DNA of 64,000 bases from contig NZ_CP071794.1 of NCBI RefSeq assembly GCF_017498565.1, positions 1,674,001 to 1,738,000 of the forward strand, written 5' to 3'. This DNA is from Parasphingorhabdus cellanae (lineage in GTDB: Bacteria; Pseudomonadota; Alphaproteobacteria; Sphingomonadales; Sphingomonadaceae). This document shows, piece after piece, positions 17,522 to 29,600 of this stretch; the stretch's first letter is position 1; each line of letters starts with the position of its first letter. Both the position numbers and the translations under genes were made by a program. A model generated the notes under the pieces. It worked only from the letters and a program-made list of their open reading frames with translations, had not been told where the DNA came from and ran no database searches.

Positions 17522-18476
17522 TAACAAGCCAAAAAACGGCCAACCATGGCGATTGGCATCAAAAAAAGGGATGAAGGCTTGCCTGGCACCGCTCTATATG
17601 TGTGCCTATCGGCGAATTGTTGGCCAAGATCGAAACTTCACAATGGTCGACTTTCCCGCAACTGCTATTGAACTGCAAATGACTGACATTGGGTTGATGC
17701 CGCCATTGCGTGAAACACGCTAAACTGTCGGCTTCTCCGGAATTTCAACTTGAGAGCAAATCGATAACCAAAGATCGCTTTCCAAATATCATAGGAATTG
17801 TAGCCCCCAACTCAGCCTTTCTAAGGATACCTACCATTCAAAAACGTCTGACAGACATATGCGCAACTACATGTTCGTTTTAGAATAGGCTTCCTGTCAG
17901 CTCGATTCCTAGTCAGAATGCGGTTTTGAGTCGAGCGCGGCTACCGATACAATCCTAGCATTCCTGCACCTAGATTTTCGAGTGAATTCCCAATCTCCGG
18001 AAATCGGCCATTTTCCGGATATATTGTGTAAGGCTTCGTGTAAATCGCGCTTGAACGTGGAATTGACGCAACCTTTATTTTGAGCTTTCAGCACGGGCGG
18101 TCTGAGGGGGTTTTTGAAAATTCAGGCGATGCCTCAATCCCGTTTGGGATTCACTTCGCCAACCTGACTGGTCTTTGCCAGTCATGTCGCAAGAAGCAAG
18201 TCTCTGGTTCCTTAGTCAACGTGCCTCTTCGGCATGGTCGAAACCTCCATGCAGTGATCTTTCGAGACCATATCTGAAACAAGATTAATCGTCGTCAATT
18301 GCGATCACGGCGGGCGCTAACATCTGTTCGACAAGGTGAATGCGAAACTACGCCAAATTTGGCTATTCAATGCATCTGAGTGCCTACATAATACTTACAT
18401 CCGATGGTCAAAACTCAATGTAAGCAAAAACCGAGTGCTTCTAAGCATCTAACGCTATAATTCTATATGGAAAAAA
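17522..18476. other. intergenic region left of the genomic island
   Basis: About 950 bases without a convincing gene. Short frames here have no ribosome site or recognisable family. There is an 8-bp inverted repeat (TCCGGAAA / TTTCCGGA, 17996-18019). A T run lies just outside the left attachment repeat on the minus strand (18471-18476 read as TTTTTT); this is probably the original terminator of tRNA-Gly left behind by integration. Confidence 0.5.
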
Positions 18477-18521
18477 TGGAGCGGGCGAAGAGATTCGAAC
18501 TCTCGACCCCAACCTTGGCAA
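18477..18521. repeat. attL: 45-bp copy of the tRNA-Gly 3' end
   Basis: Identical over 45 bases to the 3' part (CCA end to anticodon loop) of the intact tRNA-Gly at 43009-43083. Identity stops in the anticodon region. Immediately inside is a small inverted repeat (GCTAC/GTAGC, 18523-18539) that could be a recombinase arm site. Confidence 0.9.
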
Positions 18522-18692
18522 AGCTACTGTAACGGTAGCACTTACCTACGCTATCCTACTTTAGAATACGATATAGCACATTGTTTTAATTATAGTATTT
18601 TTCCAATTTCTACGCTGTACTTCTTCCATAGTTCGCTAGATTTTCCATTCTGGGTGGCCGCCATGTGACCACCTTTCGGATTGGAGGCCCAT

Positions 18693-19963
18693 ATGGGAAA
18701 ATTATCAAAAACCGTGTTGAGCAAGAAGATCTTTGCGGATGCACAACCGCGCGAAAAACGTTATGAACTCTGGGATGCTAACTTGCCAGGTTTTGGCGTT
18801 CGGATCACTGTGTCGGGCCTCAAGACGTATATTGTGCGTTATCGCGCCGATGGAGGAGATCGCTCAGCGCCAAGGCGTTTTGTAACTGTTGGCCGTGCCA
18901 ATATAATCACATTGGATCAGGCAAGAAAGAAAGCGCGGGCGCTTCTTGCTCAGGTATTGCTTGGCGAAGACCCAGCCGCAGAGCGCAATGCAAAACGGCT
19001 TGCACTTAATATCAGCGAGCTTGTGGATATTTATGAATCAGAAGGTTGCTACATTCAGCGCGGTAAGCGCCAAGGCGAACCGATGAAGGAACTCACCAAA
19101 CGGTACACATTGGCGAGGCTCCGTCATCATGTCGTTCCATTGTTGGGGAAACGCCGCGCTTCTGAAATACTGTCAGGCCATATCGAGAATTTCGTGCGTG
19201 ATGTGGCAGCCGGCAAAACAACCGGTGATCAGAAATTGGGGCCGCGCAGGCGAGTGATCGTTCGCGGAGGAGAAGGGGCAGCCCGAAAAGTGTTTCGCGA
19301 TTTGTCTGCAGTGTTCAGCTTTGCACAGAGGCGCGGCATTGTAGATAGCAATCCATGTGAACATGCCGCGGTCCGCAAAACGGACAATCAGAATAATCGT
19401 TATCTCACCAAAGAAGAGGGAGGCCGTTTGGGAGCGGCTTGCGATACACTCGAAGCCCAAGGAGCTAACCGGAAAGGTATCGATATCGTACGGTTATGGG
19501 CATTGACCGGATGTCGCCGTCAGGAGATTGCAGAACTCAAATGGAGCGAGATCGACTTTGAAAGAGGTCTGCTGGTGCTCGAAGATACAAAGACTGGCAA
19601 GTCAATCCGACCGCTTGGGGCAGCGGCACTAGCTCTGCTTCAGGGCATTGAGCAGACAGAAAACTCCGAGTTTGTCTTTCCGGCCGATTATGGGGGCGGC
19701 CACTTCCAGGGAATGAAGGGAATTTGGAAGAAGATTATCGATACAGCTGACCTACCCGGGGTCACGCCGCACACTCTTCGACATACCCTCGCCTCGCTTG
19801 CCATATCATCCGGAGAAGCTATGGCGCTTACCGATGCCATCCTTGGTCATGCCAACCCGCGATCAACCGCGATCTTGCGCATATCGACCATGATCCATCT
19901 CGCAAAGCGCCTGATCGTGTGAGCAATATCATGGCAGAGGCAACGGCGGGATCGGTGAAATAA
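18693..19963 (+). pseudogene. int: tyrosine recombinase/integrase (P4-type, DUF4102), frameshifted at the catalytic tyrosine
   Basis: ATG 18693 follows GGAGG at 18683-18687. The protein has an N-terminal DUF4102 arm-binding domain (LPGFGVRITVSGLKTYIVRY), a central SAM-like core-binding domain and the catalytic domain with RLWALTGCRRQEIAEL (first Arg), HTLRHTLASLA (His-x-x-Arg) and LGHANPRSTAI. Relatives continue with a Tyr-Ala-His stretch. Here the first frame instead gives LRISTMIHLAKRLIV and stops at 19922. Removing one base's worth of shift at 19875 restores AHIDHDPSRK and a tail to TAA 19961-19963. The codon expected to be TAT reads T-T, so the catalytic tyrosine itself is lost. It would have catalysed integration at the tRNA-Gly attachment site. 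Confidence 0.88.
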
Positions 19964-20010
19964 ATGCGCGCGGTGTTACAACGGCGCACTGAAAGGCATT
20001 GGTCTAATGT

Positions 20011-20029
20011 AAAATGCCGGCTTTTGCCG
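20011..20029 (-). terminator. possible weak terminator after the acyltransferase gene
   Basis: Read on the minus strand, CGGC-AAAA-GCCG forms a short hairpin followed by GCATTTTAC, some 60 bases after the acyltransferase stop. The stem is only four pairs, so this is tentative. It lies between the convergent ends of the integrase and the RTX operon. Confidence 0.3.
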
Positions 20030-20091
20030 CCAGTATCCAATCATTAGCGTCCACGAAAGACATCAAGAAAAGCGCGGAATGCAAACAGGCT

Positions 20092-20604
20092 CTATTGCTT
20101 CGTCGCTCCAGCAGCCTCAATTACGGCCTTGAGCTTATCACCAGCATCTGCATCAATAGTCTGAACCTTGCGCTCACCGGTTGAAGGATCGGTCTGATGA
20201 AAATTAAATGCCTGGCCTTTCAGCGGTCCAGAAATCAAATCGGCAATCATTACTTCACGCTGTTTATTCTGGTTGGTCGCGAAAGGCGCGATCAGATCCA
20301 CCAACCAGACCCTGTCTCCGCTTGTCCATTCTTCCAGCGTCAACCGGTTCTCAGCTTCAATCATGCCGCCTTCCAGCTTCTTCTCGGCCGTTTCATTGCA
20401 TTTCGCCCACAGCGCCAGACCGACAGGCTGATCACCATCTCTGAACAGATAAAATTGCTGATTGATCAACGCAGGCATGGCAAGCCATTCCAAATCACCG
20501 ATCTGCATCGCTTTGTGCAGCGGGGATTGAGTCATCAGCCATGTCATTTCACCGAGCAAATGACTGACTGTTGGCGCGGTTGTTTTTGGTTCATCTTGTG
20601 TCAT
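20092..20604 (-). CDS. hlyC: HlyC-type toxin-activating lysine acyltransferase
   Basis: 170 residues with the family pattern HLLGEMTWLMTQSPLHKAM, QFYLFRDGDQPVGLALWA, LTLEEWTSGDRVWLVDLIAPF. The histidine in SPLHKAM and the aspartate in WLVDLIAPF match the catalytic His and Asp of HlyC, which transfers fatty acyl groups from acyl-carrier protein to internal lysines of an RTX protoxin in the cytoplasm. It starts 15 bases after the giant RTX gene on the same strand, so the RTX protein is its obvious substrate. In classical RTX operons this gene comes before the toxin gene; here it is last. Confidence 0.88.
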   Translation of the reverse strand: MTQDEPKTTAPTVSHLLGEMTWLMTQSPLHKAMQIGDLEWLAMPALINQQFYLFRDGDQPVGLALWAKCNETAEKKLEGGMIEAENRLTLEEWTSGDRVWLVDLIAPFATNQNKQREVMIADLISGPLKGQAFNFHQTDPSTGERKVQTIDADAGDKLKAVIEAAGATKQ

Positions 20605-20619
20605 TGTGAGTTGCTACCA

Positions 20620-23600
20620 TTAGCCTGCGAAATAATCCACCGGAGCAATAGAGCTCTGGCGCCTTTTGATGGATTCAGCCGCTGATGAAGCGCCGAACAC
20701 GTTCATATCCTGAGTCATTCGGGCTATCCTATACAGATCGATGTCCACCACTTTCGGGACTGCTTGATATCCCGCAGCCAGCGTATCGGTCACTGCGGAT
20801 TGCCCACTAGATATACGCTCCACAGTTTTTCCAGAGACAGTATCATTATCGATTTTTACTTTGTCGAACAGCTGCTGACGCGCCTTAGCGGTTTCATCAT
20901 CGATTGACGCTATGGCTGCGACATCACTCGTTGCGTCTGCTTTTTCAAAATAGTCAAAGATGTTATCATCATCGGGAATATTGATCGGCCTAAAAAATGA
21001 TCCTTCCCGGCGCAAACCTGCTTGCAAGGCCGTCAGTTCGGGCATTCTAGAATAGGCTTCACGCAACATATCGGCTTCGGACTTAGCGCCTAGCGCACCC
21101 GTTTCAATCACATCCCTGGGGAAACCATCGGGTGCTCTGGTAACCGGTTTATCAGGAAGCCCCGGCACCACCGGCTCTTGTGGCAAGTCCGGAGTATTTG
21201 CAATAGGTTCGGATATAGTCGGCGTTGTGACGTCCTCAACTGGAGTTTCATCAGTGGCCTTAATAGCCGGAAGCTCCTGATTGAGGCCGAATAATTCCGT
21301 CACTTCGGTACGGCCATTGTCATTGGCATCGGCCCAGATGCGCAGATCATAATAATGCTCATCGCCTGATGAGAACTGGCCATCGCCATCACTGTCAAAG
21401 GCGTTGAGAGCCTGCGCGAATGTCATCGTTTCGGTTGTTGGGTCGATAACGCCATTTCCATCGGCATCGATGGCAAATGAGGTGATGTGCAAAGTCGTGT
21501 TATTTGTCGATGTAAATGTAGTTTTTCCTGTGCTCTCACCTTCAAAAATCATCACCATCTTGCCAGCTTCAGCATCCCATTTGTAACGAGGACCATCAGT
21601 TGTTGCTGCTTCCTCAAACGGTAATCGCCCAAGGCTAACATCGCCCACTTTACCAGTGCTGCCATCACTCTTTGTAAAAACAGCCGTGGCGGAAACGTGG
21701 TTCGATACTATCGAACCGGATCTATTCACTTCGTTTTCCCGAACAAGTGATATCGAAACGATTCCCGCTTCAAAAAGTGTTAGCAATTCGCCAGCATCAC
21801 CGATTCCATTTTGATCTAAATCCCGCCACACTAAGAATTTGTCAAATAGAGCATCGCCACTATCCAACTGTAAGTTGCCGTTGGTGTCAAACGCCCTGAG
21901 TCCCTCTAAGTCGGTTTTTGCGCCAGCCAAATCCTCGATGAAACTAATTTCACCGAGATCACGAACACTACCATCGCCATTTCGGTCGAGCGCCAGAAAG
22001 GCATCGGTTGGCGCTAGCCAACCGATGCCTTCCTCAATAGACAAATTGTTCAGTGCCGTAGTCGAAACTGGGCTGGAAATCGGCGAGATCAGGTCAAAAC
22101 CATCTCCGTCCAAATCAAAAACAACAGGTAGAAATGCAGACCCAATAGGAATACCTGCCAAAGTGTTTTGATTGTGCTCATCATTTGAATAGAGCGAATA
22201 TGATGAAAATGGCGCTGGCCATATGCCAGACTGTGTATAGCCGCCAGCAAGACTAGTCGCTCCATTTGGGAAAGGTCTAGAAAATGAGCCTTGCCATTGT
22301 GAGGATTGGCCTAAATATGATATAATCTTTCCTGTCGCTATTTCCTCCATCCAAACTTCATTATACCACTGGTCTCCAAATCTTAATTCTCCAGATCCAG
22401 TACGCGTATAAAGAGTCTTAATCTCATATTTTGACGCATCCCATGAACCATTGTTAATTACATATTTCACAATGTTTCCAATATTGACACGGATCGACTT
22501 TATCGGCGATGATACTCCCGCGCCCCCGCCAAGATCGTCAGCTACTATATCGAGAATTGCGTATTTACCGCTTCCGTCAGCAAGCCAGTTGGGCGATTCA
22601 TAGTCGATGTCGTTTAAGACACTGAGAACGCCCGTGGACGGATCGATTTTAAAAGCATTGTTAGTATTACCCGATACAATGGAATAGGTGATCGGTAATC
22701 CATCGGCATCCGTTGCTTGAATCTGCCCGGGCGAAGTAATCGTGGTTCCCAACAGTATATTTTCAGTAACACTGATCGCAGTTGGCGCCGCAAGGTTGGT
22801 GGGGCTATCGTTCAAATTACCAACATTCAGTGTCAACGACCGGCCGTTCGCGCTGCGCTGACCATTGGCATAGGCATAGACCGTGGGCACTGCGGCGTTC
22901 GGTGTTGTTTCATAGTTGAATGCCGAGTTCACATACAGCTTGTTACCACCGATAATCGAGAATTTGCCGGATACCGTGCTGCTATTGGCAAACACGTAAG
23001 TTACGGCATCGCCGTCCGGATCCGTCGCGCCGGTGAAGGTAATGCCAGCGTAGCCGGTAGTGTTTTCATTGATACTCGCATTGCCCGGTTGGGATGGGGT
23101 GCTGGGACGCTCGTTCACATTTAGCAAAGTAATCCGCCCGGTCCTTACACTCGATACCGGCCCACTCGCCGTTGTCGCAACCACTTTGACATCGGCATAG
23201 CCCGCCGCAAAGGCCGATGGCCTGCTTTCATAGTTTAGTGCCGAATTCAGGACCAGTTGCCCGGAACCGTTAATGCTGAATAGCCCGCCCGGATTACCCC
23301 CCGATGCAAAGCTGTAAGTGATCCCCTGTTCTTCCGGATCAACCGATCCGCCGAATGTCAGCAATGCGCCGCTATTATTCTCATAAACACTGGCACTGAA
23401 AGCGTTGGGTGTACTTGGCTTTTCATTGACGTTGGTGACATTCACGGTGAAGGCTTGGTTGGCGTATTTGTAACCTGACGCGCCATTATTATCCCGGACC
23501 TGCAAAGTAAGATTATGCGTTCGATTGGCCGGATTGTCATAATCCAATACCACGCCCGCTTTGGTCCGCAACTGATTGCCGACAATCTGGAAGGTGCTGC

Positions 23601-26600
23601 TGCCGCCGACGATCGACAGGACATGCCCGGCCTCTCCGAAGAGCGCTGCATCCTTGTCCGGATCGCCGGTCGTGATCGTATGAACAAAGCTGCCGCCTAC
23701 GGCGGTTTCGCTTATCAATGCCGAGGCTGCGGACGTGAAAGTCGGCGTTTCGTTAATATCGGTCACACGGATGGTAAGATTGTTGTTGGTGGTGGTCAAA
23801 GAACCATCGGATGCCCGGATGTTCAAAGTCACTTGGCCATTGGTCAAGGATTCATACTGCACCGTTTTGCCGGAAGCGACGGAAACAACACCCGTCGAGG
23901 TGTTGATCGTAAACCAGTTTCCGACATTGCCGCCAACGATGGAATAGGACAGAGGATTTCCGTCGGGGTCGGTCGCCCTTGCCGTGATACCGACCGTCGT
24001 CCCGCCCCCTGCACCATCGCTAACCGCCCCGACGATACCGCTGGCACCGGAACCTGCTGTGCCGTTAATATCAGTGAGTCCGTAAGGCGTCTCATTGACG
24101 TTGGTGATATTCACCGTGAACGCCTGATCGTCCAAGAGTGCACCGCTATTGCCATTATTGTCCCGGACCCTCAGCGTCAGGTTATAGCTCGTGACGGCTT
24201 CATAATTGAACACCACACCGGACTTGACCCGCAACTGGTTGCCGACAATCTCGAACCGGCTCGTGTCACCGGCCGCGATGGAATAGACATGACCCGCTTC
24301 ACCAAATGCAATCCCATTCTGATCGGGGTCAGTCGATATCAGCGTCTTCAATATTGTTCCGCCAGCAGCCCCTTCCGCAACGCTTGCGGTCGTACTGCCG
24401 GTTAACAATGGTGCCTCGTTGATATTCTGGATTGTTACGTTTTGCGTAATCGCCGCTGAGGTCTGGCCATTTGCTTTAGCAACAATGCCGAAGGAACCAT
24501 GAGAATCGGCTTCATAGTTCAGTGCTGTGGACACCCAAAGCTGGTTGCCATTCTGGATTGAGTATTTGCCATTGGTAGCCGTTCCGGTTGCCGAGAAGAC
24601 GTAGGTAACCGTGTCGCCATCGGGATCACTGGCCGAGAAACGCACACCCGTATCGCCAGTCTGATTTTCGTTAAATACCACCGTAGAACTAGTCGAACTC
24701 GGGGTGGTCGGTGCTTCATTCAAATCTACCGGGCGGATAGCGACATTGTTAAGGACAAAGCTTAAGCCATCACTATCAGTAACGCGAAGATTGACGAGCG
24801 CATCGCCGGCTTCATAGTCGAGCGATTGTCCGGCAGCGAGATATAGAAGATTACCTTCCACGCGGAATTTGGATGCCTGTGCACCGCCAGCGATGGCGTA
24901 GCTTAGACCCGCTGTTCCGTCGGGATCGGTTGCGAATAGCGTAGCTACTAACGTCCCGCCAGACGCAATACCCACAGCATTTTCATCAAAGGCCGCAGTC
25001 GCAACACCGATGGCTGTAGGCGCACCATTCACACTGACCGCGATTGTCTGGGCGCTGTTGGTTGATACAGCCCCATTGCTCGTTTCTCTTGAACGACTGC
25101 TTACCGTCAAGGAGAAGTCCGTGGCGCTACCTGTTGGCGGCGTTATGCTGAGCGCCGCAAGGTCCCACGTTTTGATATCGACCGATGTTGAACCGCCGGT
25201 TGCAGTAAAGCTGTTGGTGCCGTCAGACAATATCGCGCCTGCGGGAACACCTTCGATGTTCAGATAATCAACAACTTCAGAGCCGTCATTATCAATCAGC
25301 GCCGCAAAAATAGTCGGCAGACTGATCACTGTGTCGGCATTACCGCTAACACCGTTCAGAGCACCAATGGCGACGCCATCGGCAACTGCATTGACAGTTA
25401 GCGGCACAGTAAGAGGGGTAGAATCGAATATACTGTCCGAGGCCGTGAGCATGATCGATCCGGCGCCATTGGCGTTAGGAAGCCCGCGTACCGTCACTTT
25501 ACGGCGCCCCTCGTTGCCGGCACCTGCTACGGCCTCAATCGACACAATTTCGACCGCGCCGCTTTGCCCTGGCAGAACCTGTATCGATGCGAGTGGCGTC
25601 TGACCGCTATCCTCGACATCAAAATAGAGAACCGCCGTGCCATCTTCATCAAGCACAGTCGGGTTCGTGGCGTCAGCCGAAATGGTGGGAGGCGTATTGA
25701 GAATCCAAGCGTTGTTAATAGCATCTTGTTGTGCAGGTGTTAGATCCGCCAAGCTAGTCGGCTCTGGGATGGCCGCCATCATCGTGAGTAATTGCGACAG
25801 ACTGTCCACGGTGGTCGCAGTGGCTTCACCGGCAATAAACATCCGCAACACGAATTGCGCGCCCGCATTGGTAAAATCACCAGCCGTGGTGTTGGTGAAC
25901 CAGTCTTTGATAACGATTTGAGATGGCTCACCTAAAACCTTGACTCGCAGGTCTTTCGTCCCCGCTTCCTTGGTGAACCAGATATCGGATTTGGTGATAT
26001 CTGCAGAATATTGAACAACATCCTGCAGGTTGACACTCAGCGCTGCACTGGAATCATAATTATAGATAATATCTGAGCCGCTGGTTTTGGTGAGGAAATA
26101 CTGGTCATCACCAGCGCCGCCAATCAATATGTCGTCTCCGGCTCCACCATCCAGCATGTCGCCAGCATCGCCCGCATCCAGAATGTCGTTACCAGCGCCG
26201 CCATGGAGACTGTCGCTATCGCCATCACCGAAAAGGCGATCATCTCCATCGTCACCATAGATAATATCAACCCCGGCCTGACCAAAGATGAAATCATCTC
26301 CGGATCCGCCATACAGCATATCGTCGCCGGCACCGCCATAGATAACATCATTGCCTGCACCACCACGAACGTCACTATTCCCGTCAGTCCCACGTAAACG
26401 ATCCGAATGATTTGAGCCAACCAACATTTCGAAGCCGGAGATTATATCACCAGTTGCATCTGCACCGGTTGCGCTGTTGCTTTGAATGTCGACATCGACA
26501 CCATCTAGAGTCCGATCGATATCAGATGCGATGACAACACCATTAACCGAAGATCCGCCAATCAGGCCAGACATGAAAGCGTTTCCGGCCGCCGAACCAG

Positions 26601-29600
26601 CATAGGTCAGCGTATCGATGCCATCTCCACCGATCAGGGTATCGGCACCGGCGGCGCCCTCAATTAGATCATTGCCTGCACCGCCATCAATCTGGTTTGC
26701 CGCCGCATTACCCAGCACGTCATCATTGCCAGCGCCGCCAGTAATATTTTCAATGCTAGTGAGTTTATGCGCCGGATTGTCGATATCAATTGATAACGCT
26801 GTTGAAGTAGCTGCAAAACTGACGGTATCGATTCCAGCGCCGCCATCAATTGTATCTTCACCGACAATCAGTGCATGGATCAAGTCATTTCCAAGACCGC
26901 CCAGGATCGTGTCCGTGCCCGTGCCTCCGTCCAGAACATCATCCCCGTCACCAGCGGTGATATAGTCGTTGCCGCCGCGACCCGAGATAATATCATCTCC
27001 GTCATCTCCTGTAAGCGCATTGCTCAAGGCATCGCCATACAGACTGTCAGCAAATACTGTGCCGTAAAGATTTTCTATACCGATATAGGTATCGCCTGCG
27101 GCAACACCGGTATTCGCTGTTGAATTGGCTAGGTCCGCCGTAACGCCTTGAACAATCGGTGATGCTCCTTCTGTAAGGCCGGAATAATGATAACTAACCC
27201 AATCGGATCCGATACCCCCATCGAAAAAATCGGCCCCTGCGCCGCCAAGCAGGCTGTCATTTCCCGCGCCGCCATATAGGCCGTCATCACCATCGCCACC
27301 AGAAATTGTATCATTTCCGCCGCCGCCACTGATTATATCATTCCCAGCGCGGCCATCCAGGACGTCGGCTGCTGCAGAACCGGCTAGGCTATCGGCAAAT
27401 TGCGAACCATGCAGTTGTTCGACGCTAACAAGCGTATCGCCCTCTGCTTGACCACCACTTCCAACACTTCCGTTGAGACCAACGGTGACGCCGACGGCAG
27501 AATTCAGATAGTCGACAATATCTGTACCATCGCCGCCGTCGATCATATCGGCTCCGAGAGAACCGATGATTACATCATCTCCGCCAAGCGCATTGATCGC
27601 TTCTGCGCGGAACGTACCGTTGATGGTCTCGCCAGCCACTGTGCCAGTGATCGTCGCCCCCAACCCCTCGACAATCGAAATCATAAAGTTCGCCGAGATC
27701 GACGACTGTCCGTCAAAAGCCGTTACGCGAATATCTACGTTCGCACCAATAGCTGCAGTTTCGCTAATATATCCGAAAGCCTTGATGGCCGGATCAAATG
27801 TCAGCCATGCAGGCAACGGATCGCCATTTGCCAATGTTGCAGTGAAAGACAAACCATCATAAGCGTCCGATTGATCTCCATCAGCATCAACAAAAGCCGT
27901 GGCCGGGATCACATAAGTGAAATTGGCGTTATCGACTTGTGATTGGTTGACCAGTCCAGGAGAACCAGTGAACGGTGCCTGATTTGTTAGACTTACCGGA
28001 CCGCCGTCGGCAAATTGCACGAATTCGATATTGAAATAACTATCCTCACCATCATCACCATCGGATAAATTGGTGTCGGTAATCGTGCCATTGGTAAAAT
28101 CGATATTATAATCTGACTGATTACCGGAATAAACAATCGTATCCACACCGTCACCGCCGTCGAGCACATCATTGCCAGCTCCACCGGAGAAGGTGTCATC
28201 ACCGCCGAAGCCCTGAAGTATATTTGCGGTGGCGGAACCGGTTAAGACATCGGCAAAGTCAGATCCATCAATATTTTCAATGGTACCACTGGCGATAACA
28301 TCCCCTTCAGCATCACCGCCGCTCGCCAGACTGCTGTCGAGGTTGATAGTTATACCGCCCAGCGATGCGCGATAATCTATCGTGTCCATTCCTGCGCCTC
28401 CATAAAGCTGATCTGCGCCTTCACCGCCTATCAGGCGATCATTGCCCGCATCTCCATATAATGAATCATTGCCACGACCACCGCGCAACACATCGTTATC
28501 GGCACCACCATTCAGCTGGTCATTACCAAGGCCTCCGGAAATGACATCGTCGCCCAGACCACCGTTGAGGATATTGGAATAACCATTCCCGATGATGTTA
28601 TCGTTAAAATTGGAGCCAACCACATGCTCGATAGACACAGGGCTGCCGTTAGTTGAAAGGTCAATAGTCGCCCCATTGTTGCTGTCGACCAACAGTAAAT
28701 GGTCGATACCATCGCCGCCATCAATTACGTCTTCCAGCGATCCATCGACATTGGCATTGGCGTAAATCGTATCATTACCTGAACCGCCAAGTAATGTGTC
28801 CGCACCGTTTTGGCCTTTGATCATATCATCGCCAGCTCCGCCAGCGATAAGGTCTGCCCCGTCTCCACCAAGCAGATCATCACCTCCATCTGAGCCTGTA
28901 ATATTATCATCAAATGCCGAACCAATAGCTCCTTCAATCGCGACCAGCGTGTCGCCTTCGGCATCACCGCCGCTGCCGCTTCCAGCGCGAAGGTCAAATG
29001 TAACCGCAGTCAAGGAGGCTGAATAATCAACCAGATCCGAACCCGCGTTACCGTCGATTATTTCTTTCCGAAAAGTGCCATTGAGAATATCGTCACTTGC
29101 AGTGCCAACGACATTAGCACCCAATGCTTCGGTAATAGTGATCAGGAAACTATCGGAAATCGAATAACCTTGGTCCGATGCTGCTACCTTGATCTCAAAT
29201 ACCGAACCCGCGTCTGCCAAAGGCGGTGTGCCACTGAACGTACGAGTTGTAGCATTGAAATCAAGCCAGGCCGGAATAGCGCTATCATCTACCAGAGAAG
29301 CTACGAAAACGAGGGGATCACCAAGATCAAGATCGATAAAGGCCGTCTCAGGGATGGTGTAGCTTGCAAGAGCGCCATCTTCCCAAACTTGATCGACCAT
29401 CTGAGGATCGCCCAATATCGGTGGATTATTGGGGTCAATGCCAAGGCTAATCGTCATGTCAGCAAAGCGAATGGATTCGATATTCTGCAGCTTGTCCGTG
29501 CCGTCGGTTACCAGACTGGCGCTTTCGGGCCTCAAATCCGTTACAGTTGTGATCGCGCCTGTGTTGATGGAATAATCGGCCCGATTTCCGGAAAAGACTA

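Noticed and set aside
17909..18277. Short frames left of the island (minus 17909-18094, plus 18080-18277)
   Set aside because: They have no ribosome site, no domain and no coupling to neighbours; the region is better left as non-coding.
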